A program made the position numbers and the translations under genes. From Yponomeuta sedellus (taxonomy: Eukaryota; Arthropoda; Insecta; Lepidoptera; Yponomeutidae), in NCBI GenBank assembly GCA_934045075.1, contig OW203734.1, positions 19,694,182-19,758,181 on the forward strand: a stretch of DNA of 64,000 nt, read 5' to 3'. The notes beneath the pieces were generated by a model that saw nothing but the letters and a program-made list of their open reading frames with translations, was not told where the DNA came from and did not search any database. Below, in pieces: positions 1-8,880 of the stretch (positions are counted from its first letter, which is position 1; every line of letters begins with the position of its first letter).

Positions 1-232
1 ATCTTGCGTAGAACCGACAGCCGTTGGAGTAATGGTATTCTTGAGTGGAGACCGCGACTCGGCAAACATAGTGTAGGACGCCTTTCGACCAGGTGGGTTG
101 ACGATCTGTGAAAAACTGCCGGTAGATACTGGATGCGGCAAGCTGAAAACAGGGCGCTATGGCGCTCATTAGGGGAGGGCTATGTCCAGCAGTGGACTAT
201 ATAGCCTGAACAAGAAGAAGAGAAGAAGCTAG
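1..232 (+). pseudogene. RTE-1 LINE 3' end, coding C-terminus with a stop
   Basis: Frame 1 from the window edge reads the C-terminus of an RTE-type LINE reverse transcriptase: RRTDSRWSNGILEWRPRLGK, then VGRLSTRWVDDL, RYWMRQAENRALWRSLGEGY and VQQWTI before the natural stop TAG at 202-204. An in-frame TGA at 109-111 replaces the Arg codon found in the copy at 22801-23105, so this copy is dead. A GAAGAAG-rich tail follows to about 232, typical of the simple-repeat 3' ends of RTE elements. The 5' end lies outside the window. Confidence 0.85.
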
Positions 233-235
233 CGT

Positions 236-600
236 TCAGTGAAAAAGTAAAAAAAATCCTTAACAGTTCTACCTAACCTAAACGTAACGATGACCACCGA
301 GCTCAGCGTGAACTCATTAACCTATCAATATACCTACTACTACAAATACTAATTTATAATATACTAATTTAATACTATATCATCTACCAACTACGGCGTT
401 GACCCGCCTACTTGTCTTACTGTTAAAGCTAGTTGTTGCTTTATGTTAATTTTACTTTAAATATTATTGTCTACCTGTGTTCCATTTGATGTACTTGCAC
501 TAATATGCACAATTGGCATCCTTGTCACCTACTCTTAGTTACTCTACATCATCGCTATTTAGTGAAAAATATTTATAAGTTCAGGTTTAATATTGTCGTG
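236..600. other. No recognised feature
   Basis: AT-rich sequence with no open frame of note and no match to another repeat in the window. Confidence 0.5.
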
Positions 601-654
601 TAGTAACTTTTTGTATAAACTTTAACCTGTTTCCTGTTTTTTTCCAAATAAATA

Positions 655-745
655 AAATAAAAATAAAATAAAAAAGAAGGCGAGCGTATCTCTGAAAGAG
701 ATTTCTTCCAGCAAACCTTAGAGAGTCGGAGAGGCAGTACAAAGG
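655..745 (-). mobile_element. LINE-b 3'-UTR fragment
   Basis: Read on the minus strand, it carries GGTTTGCTGGAAGAAATCTC followed by an A/T-rich tail of AAATA units. The same block recurs in plus orientation near 60075-60190 and 43625-43680. It looks like a truncated LINE 3' end; the LINE clade cannot be told from this piece. Confidence 0.5.
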
Positions 746-847
746 TGGTCTATATATGTGTACAACAAACACTACATAAACTAAAATAAAGAAAAAAGGA
801 GGATATAAAACTAAACATAGATTTGAACACAAATATATGGCTTTATA

Positions 848-1040
848 TTATGACATGAAATTAAATTAAATGAAATGGTTTTATTCAAAGTAGCGCAGAA
901 ACTGCGGCTTAATGAAGTTTACAATTCAAACTAGGCGTCCATTTCAAAATCTAGATCATTTGACAGAGCCAGAGAAAGATAATGCCCTTTCAACCGCTTC
1001 TTAAGCGTACCAACAGTGGGACTAGCGCATTTGTCTGCAG
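848..1040 (-). pseudogene. LINE-a 3' end with ORF terminus
   Basis: On the minus strand a frame reads PTVGTLKKRLKGHYLSLALS and NDLDFEMDA, with the stop at 931-933. A 3' UTR with an AATAAA signal and a tail of ATTT/ATTTC units (848-880) follows. Other copies of this 3' UTR lie at 20976-21140, 45330-45430 and 50480-50580; the last also codes DFEMD before its stop. This is the 5'-truncated end of a non-LTR retrotransposon. The clade is uncertain (CR1/Jockey-like by tail architecture). Confidence 0.65.
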
Positions 1041-1235
1041 AGGCGGTCTTCGCTCTTATGCAGATGATCAACTATTCCATTAATTCCAGAACATTCGCAT
1101 TTGGCTCTTGGCAAGGATTAGTTGATAAAATATACGGGCCAGAGTGGCGTTTGCTGTCCCTGTTGGGGCCACGGTAAGTAACACTTAACGCAAGGTTATG
1201 AGGATGACGCTTTTTCAGGGCTGCAGGGAGATCAA

Positions 1236-1436
1236 AATAGCATAACATAAAATTTTACATACAGGCACATACATACACTGGCCCCATGGTAGGATACCCT
1301 GTGTCGTCGTAACCAGAAACAACGACATAACAAACATGTAAACATCCAAGACCTGGGCTTTTTTTTGTTCCCAGCCGGGATTCAAACCCGGGACCTCTTG
1401 CAAGGTAGGCAGGTAGGTACCGCTACGCCACAGAGG
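1236..1436 (-). mobile_element. SINE-H (tRNA-derived)
   Basis: Minus strand. A tRNA-like head with A-box-like GTGGCGTAGCGG and B-box-like GGTTTGAATCC is followed by a body that includes AGGGTATCCTA and ends in ACATAACAT-like sequence. The copy at 12346-12550 matches over the whole length. The head keeps B-box bases but no clean cloverleaf, so it is not a functional tRNA gene. Confidence 0.75.
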
Positions 1437-1548
1437 TAAATAACAGAAAATACAGAAGTTGGTTTTTGCCAAACTGCATAACAGTTTGTTCGCAGATGTT
1501 CGTACATACATACAAATACTAAAAAAAATATTTGAAAACTTATAGAAT

Positions 1549-1715
1549 TTGTATTTTGTTTGCTGAATGTCAATGTAAAATGTAAGCCGCTGCTTTTGAG
1601 ACGTAGTGTAGTGAAGCAAAAGGCAGTTGGAAAAAAATCTACTCTGGCCATCTTTCTTCAAATTATCATAAGACTAGTACGAGTGATCACATCAGTTGCT
1701 ACCTATACGTATGAT
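1549..1715 (-). mobile_element. LINE-c 3'-end fragment
   Basis: Shares AAGCCGCTGC and TTTGCTGAATGTCAATGTAA blocks with 58133-58315 and, inverted, with 32975-33165. In the last copy the 3' terminus is visible as GTTGAAATAAACTGATTTGA, so this copy runs antisense. Confidence 0.55.
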
Positions 1716-1734
1716 AAGATAACATAATATTTTT

Positions 1735-2065
1735 AACTTTCGCGACTTGTACACATAGAATATTTTCGGGGCTTAATTGCGTAGTAATTTATTGCTATTT
1801 TACCTCGACGTTTCGACGACGTGGTCATCGTGGTCACGAAAAGACTGATGGCTGGCACCCGTTCGCATCTTCGGCTGATAAGGTTTCCGACTACCCTCAA
1901 TCAGCAATCACAAAGCACTATTAGGGTTGCGACACACTACACTGACAATGTCGGACGATAAGCCATACGACTTTTTTCCACTCGAACACTTCTTGAGGAC
2001 CGGATCCCACGTTTGCGAAATTTTACTACGCAATTAAACCCCGAAAATATTCTAACTACGTATGA
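1735..2065. repeat. Repeat W, fold-back element
   Basis: Inverted arms at about 1767-1797 and 2017-2053 share GAATATTTTCGGGG and the complement of TTACTACGCAATTAA. The centre holds CGACGTTTCGACGACGTGGT. A second copy of one arm is at 40366-40445. No transposase frame is visible, so the class is unknown. The GACGTTTCG core resembles that of repeat N. Confidence 0.55.
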
Positions 2066-2214
2066 GAAGATTCCATGATTAATTGCTAATGTGGGTAATA
2101 TCTTAAATCTTATTTTAGGATGCATATTATCCAATATGTATACCAAAATCGCGGGTCACAGTGTTTGTTATCGAACTCCTCCGAGATGGCTTCACTGATT
2201 TTTATGACTTTTTT

Positions 2215-2360
2215 GGTTTAAAAACCTTTTAGAGCCTGAAAATGCCGAGACTTGATCCCGCGACCTCTGGCTAAGCGTACCAGCGCTCTTCCAACTGAGC
2301 CAATGGGCAAGTGCCGGCATAAGCGAAATTTCGAACCTCTTTAAAATATACTCCGTATTT
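2215..2360 (-). mobile_element. SINE-P, diverged
   Basis: Antisense copy. It keeps AAAAACCTTTTAGAG at the 3' end and a decayed tRNA-like head (CCAACTGAGCCAATGGGC, with GATCCCGCGACCTCTGGCTA in the B-box/T-arm part). More diverged than most copies here. Confidence 0.75.
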
Positions 2361-2498
2361 TTTGGTTTATTTTATAGGTTGGAGAATAGGTCTTAGGTTA
2401 ATTCATATCATGAAATAGCATTTGCGGAGTGAGCTAGAAAATAAATTACTTCTACGCAACACAATCATTTGTTCCCAAACTAGGATACCTTGTGTACG

Positions 2499-2522
2499 AA
2501 ATAATAATAATAATAATAATAT
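2499..2522. repeat. (AAT)n microsatellite
   Basis: Short AAT/ATT run directly beside the SINE-F copy that begins at 2521. Confidence 0.9.
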
Positions 2523-2645
2523 TGGCCTTTTTGCATCTACTTAATGAGATGATTTATACAGCGTCCAGTGGTATCTTCACTCACACTAGATGGGTGGAGG
2601 AACCACTCCGACGCTGTAGTGCCTGGGTCATGGTTTTATAGATGT
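2521..2645 (-). mobile_element. SINE-F 3' part
   Basis: Antisense 3' tail: GGCCTTTTTGCATCTACTTA, then CAGCGTCCAGTGGTATCTTC and the CACACTAGATGGGTG block. Matches the tails at 7487-7757, 26213-26568 and 40650-41003. The core and head are missing. Confidence 0.8.
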
Positions 2646-2666
2646 TTGTGTACGAAACAGTACAAT

Positions 2667-2716
2667 AAAAAAACTAATCATGGCACATCATAAGATGTGC
2701 CATGATTAGTTTTTTT
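2667..2716. repeat. Perfect 23-bp hairpin
   Basis: Arms 2667-2689 and 2694-2716 are exact complements (central part CTAATCATGGCACATC) with a 4-nt ATAA loop. The T-rich right arm looks terminator-like, but nothing here suggests transcription. Confidence 0.9.
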
Positions 2717-2791
2717 TTACGTTATTTAGTTGTATTTCACCATGTAACTTCGCCTAGGACTACAACGAAGTAATTTTTTTAAAATTTTTTA

Positions 2792-2974
2792 TCTATAATA
2801 TAAAAATTAATCGCTGAATGGGTCAGTAAGCGCAAATCTCGAGAGAAGCTGAACCGATTTCGCTAATTCTTTTTTTTAAATATTCCTCGAAGTACGAGAA
2901 CGGTTCTTACGGAGAGAAAAATGAAAAAAATAAAGAATTGACTGTTAGGCGGTACGGAGTTCGCTGGGTTAGCT
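2792..2974 (+). mobile_element. Non-autonomous Helitron
   Basis: Starts TCTATAATATAAAAAT directly after a host A and ends GGTTAGCTAT, a decayed CTAG terminus. This fits the 5'-TC / 3'-CTRR rule and A|T insertion of Helitrons. A better-preserved 3' end is at 17740 (GATCAGCTAG followed by T). No Rep/helicase frame is present. Confidence 0.7.
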
Positions 2975-3049
2975 ATCATTAATATAGTTAGTTCTCTTAT
3001 ATCTTCAAACTTCTGTTTGTATTGCGACTCAAACACCCTGTGCTATGGA

Positions 3050-3300
3050 CGGCCTCGGTGGCACAGCGGTTTGGCAAGCTGTCTGTAAAACCTGGTCTCG
3101 GGTTCGATCCCTGGCCGGGTCAAACTAGGAAACGAACTTTTTTACTTTGTCTCGGGTCTTGGATGTTATCTAAATATTTATTGTATTAAAACTATCGTCG
3201 AGTTAGCACCTATAACACAAGTCATTTAGTTGTACTTAGTATAGGGCTAACAGGATCTGTGTAATATGTCCATGAATATTTATTTATTATTTATTTATTT
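3050..3300 (+). mobile_element. SINE-G (tRNA-derived), full length
   Basis: The tRNA-like head GGCCTCGGTGGCACAGCGG carries an A box, and GGGTTCGATCCCTGG a B box. The body has GTCTCGGGTCTTGGATGTTA, and the tail reads GTCCATGAATATTTATTTA with TTTA repeats. Related copies are at 13068, 27162, 36579, 47366 and 47530. Confidence 0.85.
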
Positions 3301-3621
3301 GTGGTAACCTGGCAAGGACCTCATGTAAAAACGTTTGTATTTACATGTTTGACAGGCCGCTATACATTTGTATAGAGATCGAGGCCATTAATACAAATTT
3401 ATGACGGCCCTTAGTAAAAATCGAAACGACAACCACCAGTATAGTAGTCGGACATATATAATTTAATATAAGGAAATGCTTCGGAAGAAATATCTCAGTG
3501 GGATATCGTAATAACTTATAGCCAAACAGGAAATAATCAAGGAAAATTATGAACGGAAGAGATGGTTTACAGGCTTCGTCAAAGGACTTTATGGGGTTCA
3601 TTGCCAGCGCTACTTAGAGCA

Positions 3622-3920
3622 AATATATCGTATCTTCTTTTACAGATCATTGATTAGTATTTTTTAAGATTAACACGAGTGCTAGACATAATTAAAACTG
3701 TTTTAATGCGGATTTCACTCGTTTATTATATTCTTACAATTTTCCGACGTTTCGGTACTTTCACAGGTGCCGAAACGTCATGTGGTCATCCGAGACCACG
3801 GCACCTGCAAAAGTGCCGAAACGTCAGAAAATTTTAAAAATATAAACGAGTGAAATTCGTATTAAAACAGTTTTAATTAGATCATTGATTGTAAAAGAGG
3901 ATACGACATATTTTTTATTA
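3622..3920. repeat. Repeat N, nested fold-back element
   Basis: The outer inverted arms (about 3625-3660 and 3884-3917) share a GTATCTTCTTTTACA-like block. The inner arms (3690-3770 and 3800-3878) share ATTAAAACTGTTTTAAT and the GACGTTTCGG / CCGAAACGTC pair. Partial copies are at 29498-29579 and 29798-29886, and another fold-back copy at 54985-55266. No coding capacity. Confidence 0.7.
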
Positions 3921-3944
3921 TTGGCGGAACTGCTATTAGTATTT

Positions 3945-4040
3945 TTTAATGATTCGCGATACTCATACATAGTTATATTTTAAACGGATCTAATCACGAT
4001 TATTTATTACATAAAACGTAATTACCTTATTTCCCGGAAC
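3945..4040. repeat. Repeat X
   Basis: Contains AATGATTCGCGATACTCATA and AAAACGTAATTACCTTATTT. Both recur at 57903-58012 in a different arrangement, and the first part recurs at 29880-29930. Unclassified. Confidence 0.5.
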
Positions 4041-4317
4041 TTCTATTACACTCGGATTTAGAAATCGATAGATAAATTAAAAAAAATGATCTTTCCATTG
4101 TGAAAACGATATTATTACTGATTTATCGGTAGTAGTACAATATATTTTTAATGTAAAAGCGTTTTTAAAATTTGTCAATCATGTAAATTGTTTTTGTTAC
4201 CACTCATGATTGGAAACCTAAGGCTCAAAACCAAAGATGACATAGCATTTCAATTTTTTTGTATATTATGTGAGTATAACCGATATTTATGATAATATAC
4301 ACACTCCATAAGGCCCG

Positions 4318-4393
4318 CCACGGGAGCCCAGTCCGGATCGGTGGAAGATTGTGAGACCACAATCCTCCACCGATCCGGACTGGGCTCCCGTGG
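4318..4393. repeat. SINE-5S fragment as a 36-bp hairpin
   Basis: Arms 4318-4353 and 4358-4393 pair over 36 bp with one mismatch around a 4-nt AGAC loop. The sequence is the CTCCACC…CGGACTGGGCTCCCGTGG block from the 3' half of SINE-5S. The rest of the SINE is lost apart from the flanking AGTATAGCCTAA. This is an inverted duplication of a SINE segment. Confidence 0.9.
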
Positions 4394-4567
4394 TGGAGTA
4401 TAGCCTAAACCTATTTTTTCTTTGTATTCCACTGTAAAATTTGTAAAATCTATTTCTATAACTTAAATTATCTATTTTCACACAACCATGTTTTATAATT
4501 TAACTTGTGCTGTGGGTTTTGTATTAAAATAAAAATTAAAAAGACCCTTCATACTGTGATGCAGGAA

Positions 4568-4831
4568 GAGGTCCGTGTCCCAGCAGTGGGAACATTTGAT
4601 ATCGTCATCACCATATACACTAACTTCACTCACACTGTACACATACGAGTCTAAAACAATAACCTCCTATCTCCTTTGGCGGAGAGCGTACACGCAACGG
4701 AGGTCCGTGTCCCAGCAGTGGGAACATGTGATATCGTCATCACCATATACACTAACTTCACTCACACTGTACACATACGAGACTAAATCAATAACCTCCT
4801 ATCTCCGTTGGCGGAGAGCGTACACGCAACG
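4568..4831. repeat. Tandem duplication, 2 x 132 bp
   Basis: Two near-identical 132-bp units start at 4568 and 4700. Each opens GAGGTCCGTGTCCCAGCAGT, like the 3' tail of SINE-5S/RTE, and ends GCGTACACGCAACG. The 89-codon frame through them exists only because 132 is a multiple of three; it has no protein-like features. Confidence 0.9.
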
Positions 4832-4925
4832 ATCAATGAACTGATGACGCGAAAGAGATCTGTTGGGATCGTGACAAGTGGCTGACTCTAGTCTCCGCCC
4901 TTAGGCTTCTCAGTATAAGGGCGTG
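4832..4925 (+). pseudogene. Possible LINE ORF end
   Basis: From 4867 a frame reads DRDKWLTLVSA, like the end of a mobile-element ORF. A decayed relative (GATCGTGGCAGTGGCAGTCC) is at 45700-45790. Too short to assign. Confidence 0.3.
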
Positions 4926-4928
4926 GGT

Positions 4929-5129
4929 TTAAAAACCTATTTAGAGGCTAAAAATTTCACCCATGCCGGGATTCGAACCCGCAACCTCTGGCTATCCGTG
5001 CCAGCGCTCTACCAATTGAGCCAATGGGCGACTCACGGCATCAGTGAAATTTCGAACCTCTTTACACTATTCTCTGTATTACGTACAGGCAGCGACATCT
5101 GACTTAATTAGAGCAAATTGCATTACTTA
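4929..5129 (-). mobile_element. SINE-P
   Basis: Antisense copy from AAAAACCTATTTAGAGGC (3' end of the SINE) through a well-kept tRNA-like head: GGGATTCGAACCC as B box, then the complement of CTCAATTGGTAGAGCGCTGG as A box. It ends in 5' body GGCAGCGACATCTGAC. The SINE's own 5' end is truncated at GCATTACTTACAGCCC. Confidence 0.85.
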
Positions 5130-5136
5130 CAGCCCT

Positions 5137-5262
5137 ATTACAGCAGGGTTAGTGCATTAAAAATAAAAATAATATAATCATGTGGGTACAGTGATATCGT
5201 TCCGATGTTAAAACCTAACTGCAAAGTGGGTGGTTGGGGCTGTAAGTAATTTGCAATTTGCT
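5137..5262 (+). mobile_element. SINE-P 5' end preceded by linker
   Basis: Linker GTGCATTAAAAATAAAAATA, normally found after SINE-P, here runs straight into the SINE-P 5' end GTGGGTACAGTGATATCG and on to GGGGCTGTAAGTAAT. The tRNA head is missing. Together with the antisense copy just before, it forms an imperfect inverted pair. Confidence 0.7.
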
Positions 5263-5267
5263 TAAGT

Positions 5268-5735
5268 ATAACAATTTTAGAACGCCTGCTACTTATACGG
5301 AAGGTTGTGGGTTCGAATCCCGGCATATAAAAATGACTTTGTCCAGGGATGCCGTACACGTCAGCACTTTGCGCGCCGGGCGATGTTTAGTTTACTTTAT
5401 CGAGCTAACATCAGTTCACTATAAATCATCATAGCGTAAACGCGTATCATAATAAGGTCTGCCAGGTGTCATTATCAATATATCGTGTGTTATCAACATC
5501 AAGATCTATCACTTCTATCAATCAAGTCATTTAGTGATGTTTGGGGAAACCCGTACAGACTTTGTTTTCTAAGTTAAGTACATTTGTGGAATCATAGTAG
5601 CAATACCATTTGCTATTGAAGGAAAACATTGTGAGGAAACCCAAGTGTTTGAAGTGTTCACATACATACAATAGCCCAGCTCCGAGGCTAAGTGCGGAAA
5701 TCTCACGTCTAACTCCTCATCTACAACAATTGCCT
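5268..5735 (+). mobile_element. SINE-D in two pieces
   Basis: 5268-5345 has the head with B box GGGTTCGAATCCC and ATGACTTTGT. 5545-5735 has the core (GAAGGAAAACATTGTGAGGA) and tail (AGCTCCGAGGCTAAGTGCGG). About 200 bp of unrelated sequence lies between, so it was interrupted or partly deleted. Confidence 0.65.
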
Positions 5736-6049
5736 GTTTAAAATACGTATTGACAAACCACTTAATAAGACAATGAAATTATAGCAGACACATTAAATTG
5801 AACTTTATCCACTTGAAATAAAGCCCAAAAGCAATGAAAAATTCATACTACCAATGCCCGACTGAGGATTAAAAATATAAATACAGCCCGTATCTTTCCG
5901 TGAGCTTTCGAGATTTGCACGCGGGATACAAGCGGCAGCGTTCTGCAGCGACGTGTCACACGCTAAATCCTCTCGCTGGGATAGTAAATTTATTATTTTA
6001 TTGCGGAGACACGGGCAAAAAACTGAATGCAATTAAATGGTAGTGATCA
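5736..6049. other. No recognised feature
   Basis: No repeat or protein-like frame seen. Confidence 0.45.
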
Positions 6050-6199
6050 GCTTGACAAGCCTGCACCATCAATAAAACCATGTCCCAGGCACCACAGCGT
6101 CGAAGTGGTCTCTTCACCCATCTAGTGTGAGTGAGGATACCACTGGACGCTGTATAAATTATCTCATTACGTAGATGCAAAAAGGCCAATCATCATCAG
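6050..6199 (+). mobile_element. SINE-F 3' part
   Basis: Sense tail from CCATGTCCCAGGCACCACAG to GTAGATGCAAAAAGGCCAAT, followed by CATCATC. Head and core are absent (5' truncation). Confidence 0.8.
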
Positions 6200-6212
6200 C
6201 TTGACAAGCTTG

Positions 6213-6300
6213 ACTGGATGCGGCAAGCTGAAGACAGGGCGCTATGGCACTCATTAGGGGAGGGCTATGTCCAGCAGTGGACTAATAGCCTCCTAAGCCT
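6213..6300 (+). mobile_element. RTE-1 3' terminus
   Basis: Codes GCGKLKTGRYGTH-like residues in one frame and the WMRQAEDRALWHSLGEGYVQ C-terminus in the RTE frame, ending CCAGCAGTGGACTAATAGCC. Strongly 5'-truncated. Confidence 0.8.
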
Positions 6301-6481
6301 TGGAGGTTAGAGTAGAGAACTTACGATTACGAAACTTAGATTTTGAAGAACTTTTTCTCTTGTTGTTCAAAAAATTATGAGGAAAATATTGGGCCTGGAA
6401 CAGTAAATTTTCCGTATAAATTTCTTAATTTACACCTAATGATTTAGTAGAAAGTCTTCAAGTGATGCGAATTGCTTCGGC

Positions 6482-6657
6482 CAGATATCTCTGCCTGTAC
6501 GTAATACCAAGAGTATTGTAAAGAGGTTCGAAATTTCACAGAGGCCGGTGAGTCGCCTATTAGCTCATTTGGAAAGAGCGCTGGCACGGATAACCAGAGG
6601 TTGCGGGTTAGAATCCTGGTATGGGTGGAATTTTTAGCCTCTAAATAGGTTTTCTAA
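6482..6657 (+). mobile_element. SINE-P between inverted flanks
   Basis: Sense copy from CAGATATCTCTGCCTG to CCTCTAAATAGGTTTT, with a damaged B box (GGTTAGAATCC). About 40 bp on each side (6418-6460 and 6660-6705) are inverted copies of one another, sharing CTACTAAATCATT and GGTGTAAAT. Confidence 0.8.
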
Positions 6658-6705
6658 GAAAGTCTTCTACTAAATCATTGGGTGTAAATAAGGAATTTAT
6701 TCGTG

Positions 6706-7170
6706 ATGTCCTATTTCTAGGACGCCAGGACTTAGGAGTATATAACCTTGAAACGATGGATATCTTTACAAATAATAATAAACTCTGGAACGAGTTATAT
6801 GTAGATTTAGTATAATATTTTAATAAAATAGAAAACTGGATAAACGGAGAAGCAGGTAAAAAAGTCAGATCTGGTCAAAAGGTAAAGTAGTAATGATGAA
6901 AAATGAGGGAAATCGAAGAATGTGTGACGTAATTTAAATATTTGAAAATGATCGATAGAAAAAGAAATAAAAATGGTATGAAGAGGTTTGTACCGTCACA
7001 ACCTAAAGAAAAAGACGAAGAAGAAGAAGATCAGCTGGACGTTGTGACTGACGGTGATTCTTATCTAAGACTTTCTTATGCCTAGCATTTTGCTGAGCTG
7101 CAGCCTGTTTCTTTTGTTGCACTTGTGTTTGGGCGGTAGGCGTGATGACAGTATCAAAAAATCAAAGAAA
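6706..7170. other. Mostly unrecognised
   Basis: A short frame near 6695-6812 reads RQDLGVYNLETMDIF, possibly a decayed mobile-element ORF. Otherwise A-rich sequence with GAAGAAGAAG near 7017-7029. Confidence 0.3.
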
Positions 7171-7177
7171 AAATCAA

Positions 7178-7345
7178 AGAGTGTGAGACAAGCAACCGAC
7201 GACGCGAGCTCCGTCTCTGCTCACCATGATTAAGCTCTGCGAATCGGAGCGAAACCTGGTCGGACTTTTCCGATATAACAACACCCGTAAGTAAATCCGG
7301 ACTAAAAGTCTACAATGTGTTGTGCTTACGAAAGTTTTAGTTCAA
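7178..7345. repeat. Repeat Y, one-armed copy
   Basis: Contains GAGACAAGCAACCGACGACG and, at about 7269-7315, the 47-bp arm that is present twice at 46139-46322. The neighbouring TGTGTTGTGCTTACGAAAG is also shared with the 46-kb copy. The second arm is missing here. Confidence 0.7.
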
Positions 7346-7486
7346 AATCAAAGACTTAACGATATTAAGGGAAAGAACATATTAAAAGGATTCAAAACAC
7401 TGATTTAGTTGTATAAAAAAAGAAATTACCAATATTTTCAATTAAACAAAAGATTATAATACTGCTTTCAGACAGCGATATGGACT

Positions 7487-7757
7487 AATATTGGCCTTTT
7501 TGCATCTACTTAATGAGATGATTTATACAGCGTCCAGTGGTATCTTCACTCACACTAGATGGGTGAAGGGACCACTCCGACACTGTAGTGCCTGGGTCAT
7601 GGTTTTACAGATGGTGTAGGCTTGCCCAGCACCTATACCATCCTGACAGCTTAGTCGGCCTAGCCCACAGGAAAGACTAGTCAATACGTGCGGAGCCAAC
7701 CAAACCGCGGGTTTCCTCACGATGTTTTCCTTCACCGTTAGCGTGTGGTATTGCGAC
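7487..7757 (-). mobile_element. SINE-F 3' part and core
   Basis: Antisense. Tail GCATCTACTTAATGAGATGA, middle CTGACAGCTTAGTCGGCCTA and core TCCTCACGATGTTTTCCTTC are all present. The tRNA-like head is absent. Confidence 0.85.
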
Positions 7758-8138
7758 TGATATGGACTACGACTTCCTTTAAGAGACCTTTTGCAACTAA
7801 AAAAAATATTTAAAAAACGTATGGAGCAAAACCAGTTTCAACAGGCCATAATTCATTGGACGTTGACTTATCTAATATTCTAGCATGGTCCGTATCACTG
7901 CCAATTTACTAAAGTAAACTTTACGGCCTTGGAGACTAGGTCTTATTTTTTATAGCAAGCCTAAATGTGTGGGTTTTAATATAAAAAGAGTGTAAAAAAA
8001 ATCTCGTGTGAGAGCAACAGGTGCGGTTAAAAGGTATTTTAACGCAGTTTATTATGAATACTCTCCGTCTTAGAAGCTTACTCATTTTATTTGCTTACTA
8101 AAGACTTTTTACCCCCTCTTCTACTTACATGGCTTTTA
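7758..8138. other. No recognised feature
   Basis: AT-rich; no repeat or coding signal seen. Confidence 0.45.
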
Positions 8139-8435
8139 GTCATCACTTTTAGTCATAAGGCTGCCGTCTGTACACTCAGGTTGAGAAATATCTCTATGAT
8201 ATTTCCAATTTTGTTTGTAATAAAGTGTTCTGTATCTATCTATCTACAGGGAATTTTTTCCGTAATAAAAACTTAATTATACTTAAATACCGTTTCTCGT
8301 ACACTCACATTGTAATGTTTTTATTACAATGTGAGTGTACGAGAAACGGCATTTTCTCCGTTTTCTCCGGCATTTTCATAAAGATATTTCTCAACCTGAG
8401 TGTACAGACGGCAGCCTTATGACTAAAAGTGATGA
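8139..8435. repeat. Nested perfect palindrome (fold-back MITE?)
   Basis: Outer arms 8139-8193 and 8381-8435 are exact 55-bp complements. Inside, a second exact 27-bp hairpin (8290-8316 / 8323-8349) has a 6-nt loop. TTA lies on both sides, a possible 3-bp target duplication. No transposase. Exact arms suggest recent formation. Confidence 0.85.
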
Positions 8436-8880
8436 CTTAACAGGGAAACTTAACACGTCACAGGAGTGTAAGGACTGTATTTTGTGTCGAGTCTCAATGC
8501 GGCTTTCAAAAATCATATTTTTATGTTGACTTAACTGATATTGAAATCCATCAAGACAGCTAGAATATCTTCTACGGCAAGTGTAAAAAGGTTTTGTACC
8601 AGAATAAAAAAAAACCAAATGGACATTTGCCCATGACGCAAAAATCTAAAGACCAAAAAGAGCTGTATTTACAGCCAAAACTGTTGATGTACTGAGCATA
8701 GTCATACATTATGTGTAAAGCTCGCAAATTTGATGAAGCTGTTAATTTTGTAAACAAAACTAAACTGCAATTAAAAATAACACATTGTAAAAAATTAAAC
8801 ACATTGTAAAAAAATTAAATAAATGTTATTATGTCTATGCACCACACGTCACACTTTTAAGGCCACTCATATTTTATTAT
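8436..8880. other. No recognised feature
   Basis: AT-rich, with short direct repeats of TTAAACACATTGTAAA near 8780-8815. Confidence 0.4.

Noticed and set aside
1215..1661. 148-codon minus-strand frame, longest in the window
   Set aside because: It runs through SINE-H and LINE-c in antisense; composition follows the repeats and no domain is seen.
2699..2720. Rho-independent terminator
   Set aside because: Eukaryotic setting and no transcript upstream; treated as a plain hairpin.
4575..4844. 89-codon repeat protein
   Set aside because: Open only because a non-coding 132-bp tandem is a multiple of three.
4929..5129. tRNA genes (many tRNA-like segments with A and B boxes)
   Set aside because: Each sits in a SINE body with shared 5' and 3' sequence. 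The anticodon loop (ACGGATA) has C instead of T at position 33, and the T stem has a mismatch at its base, so these are SINE heads.
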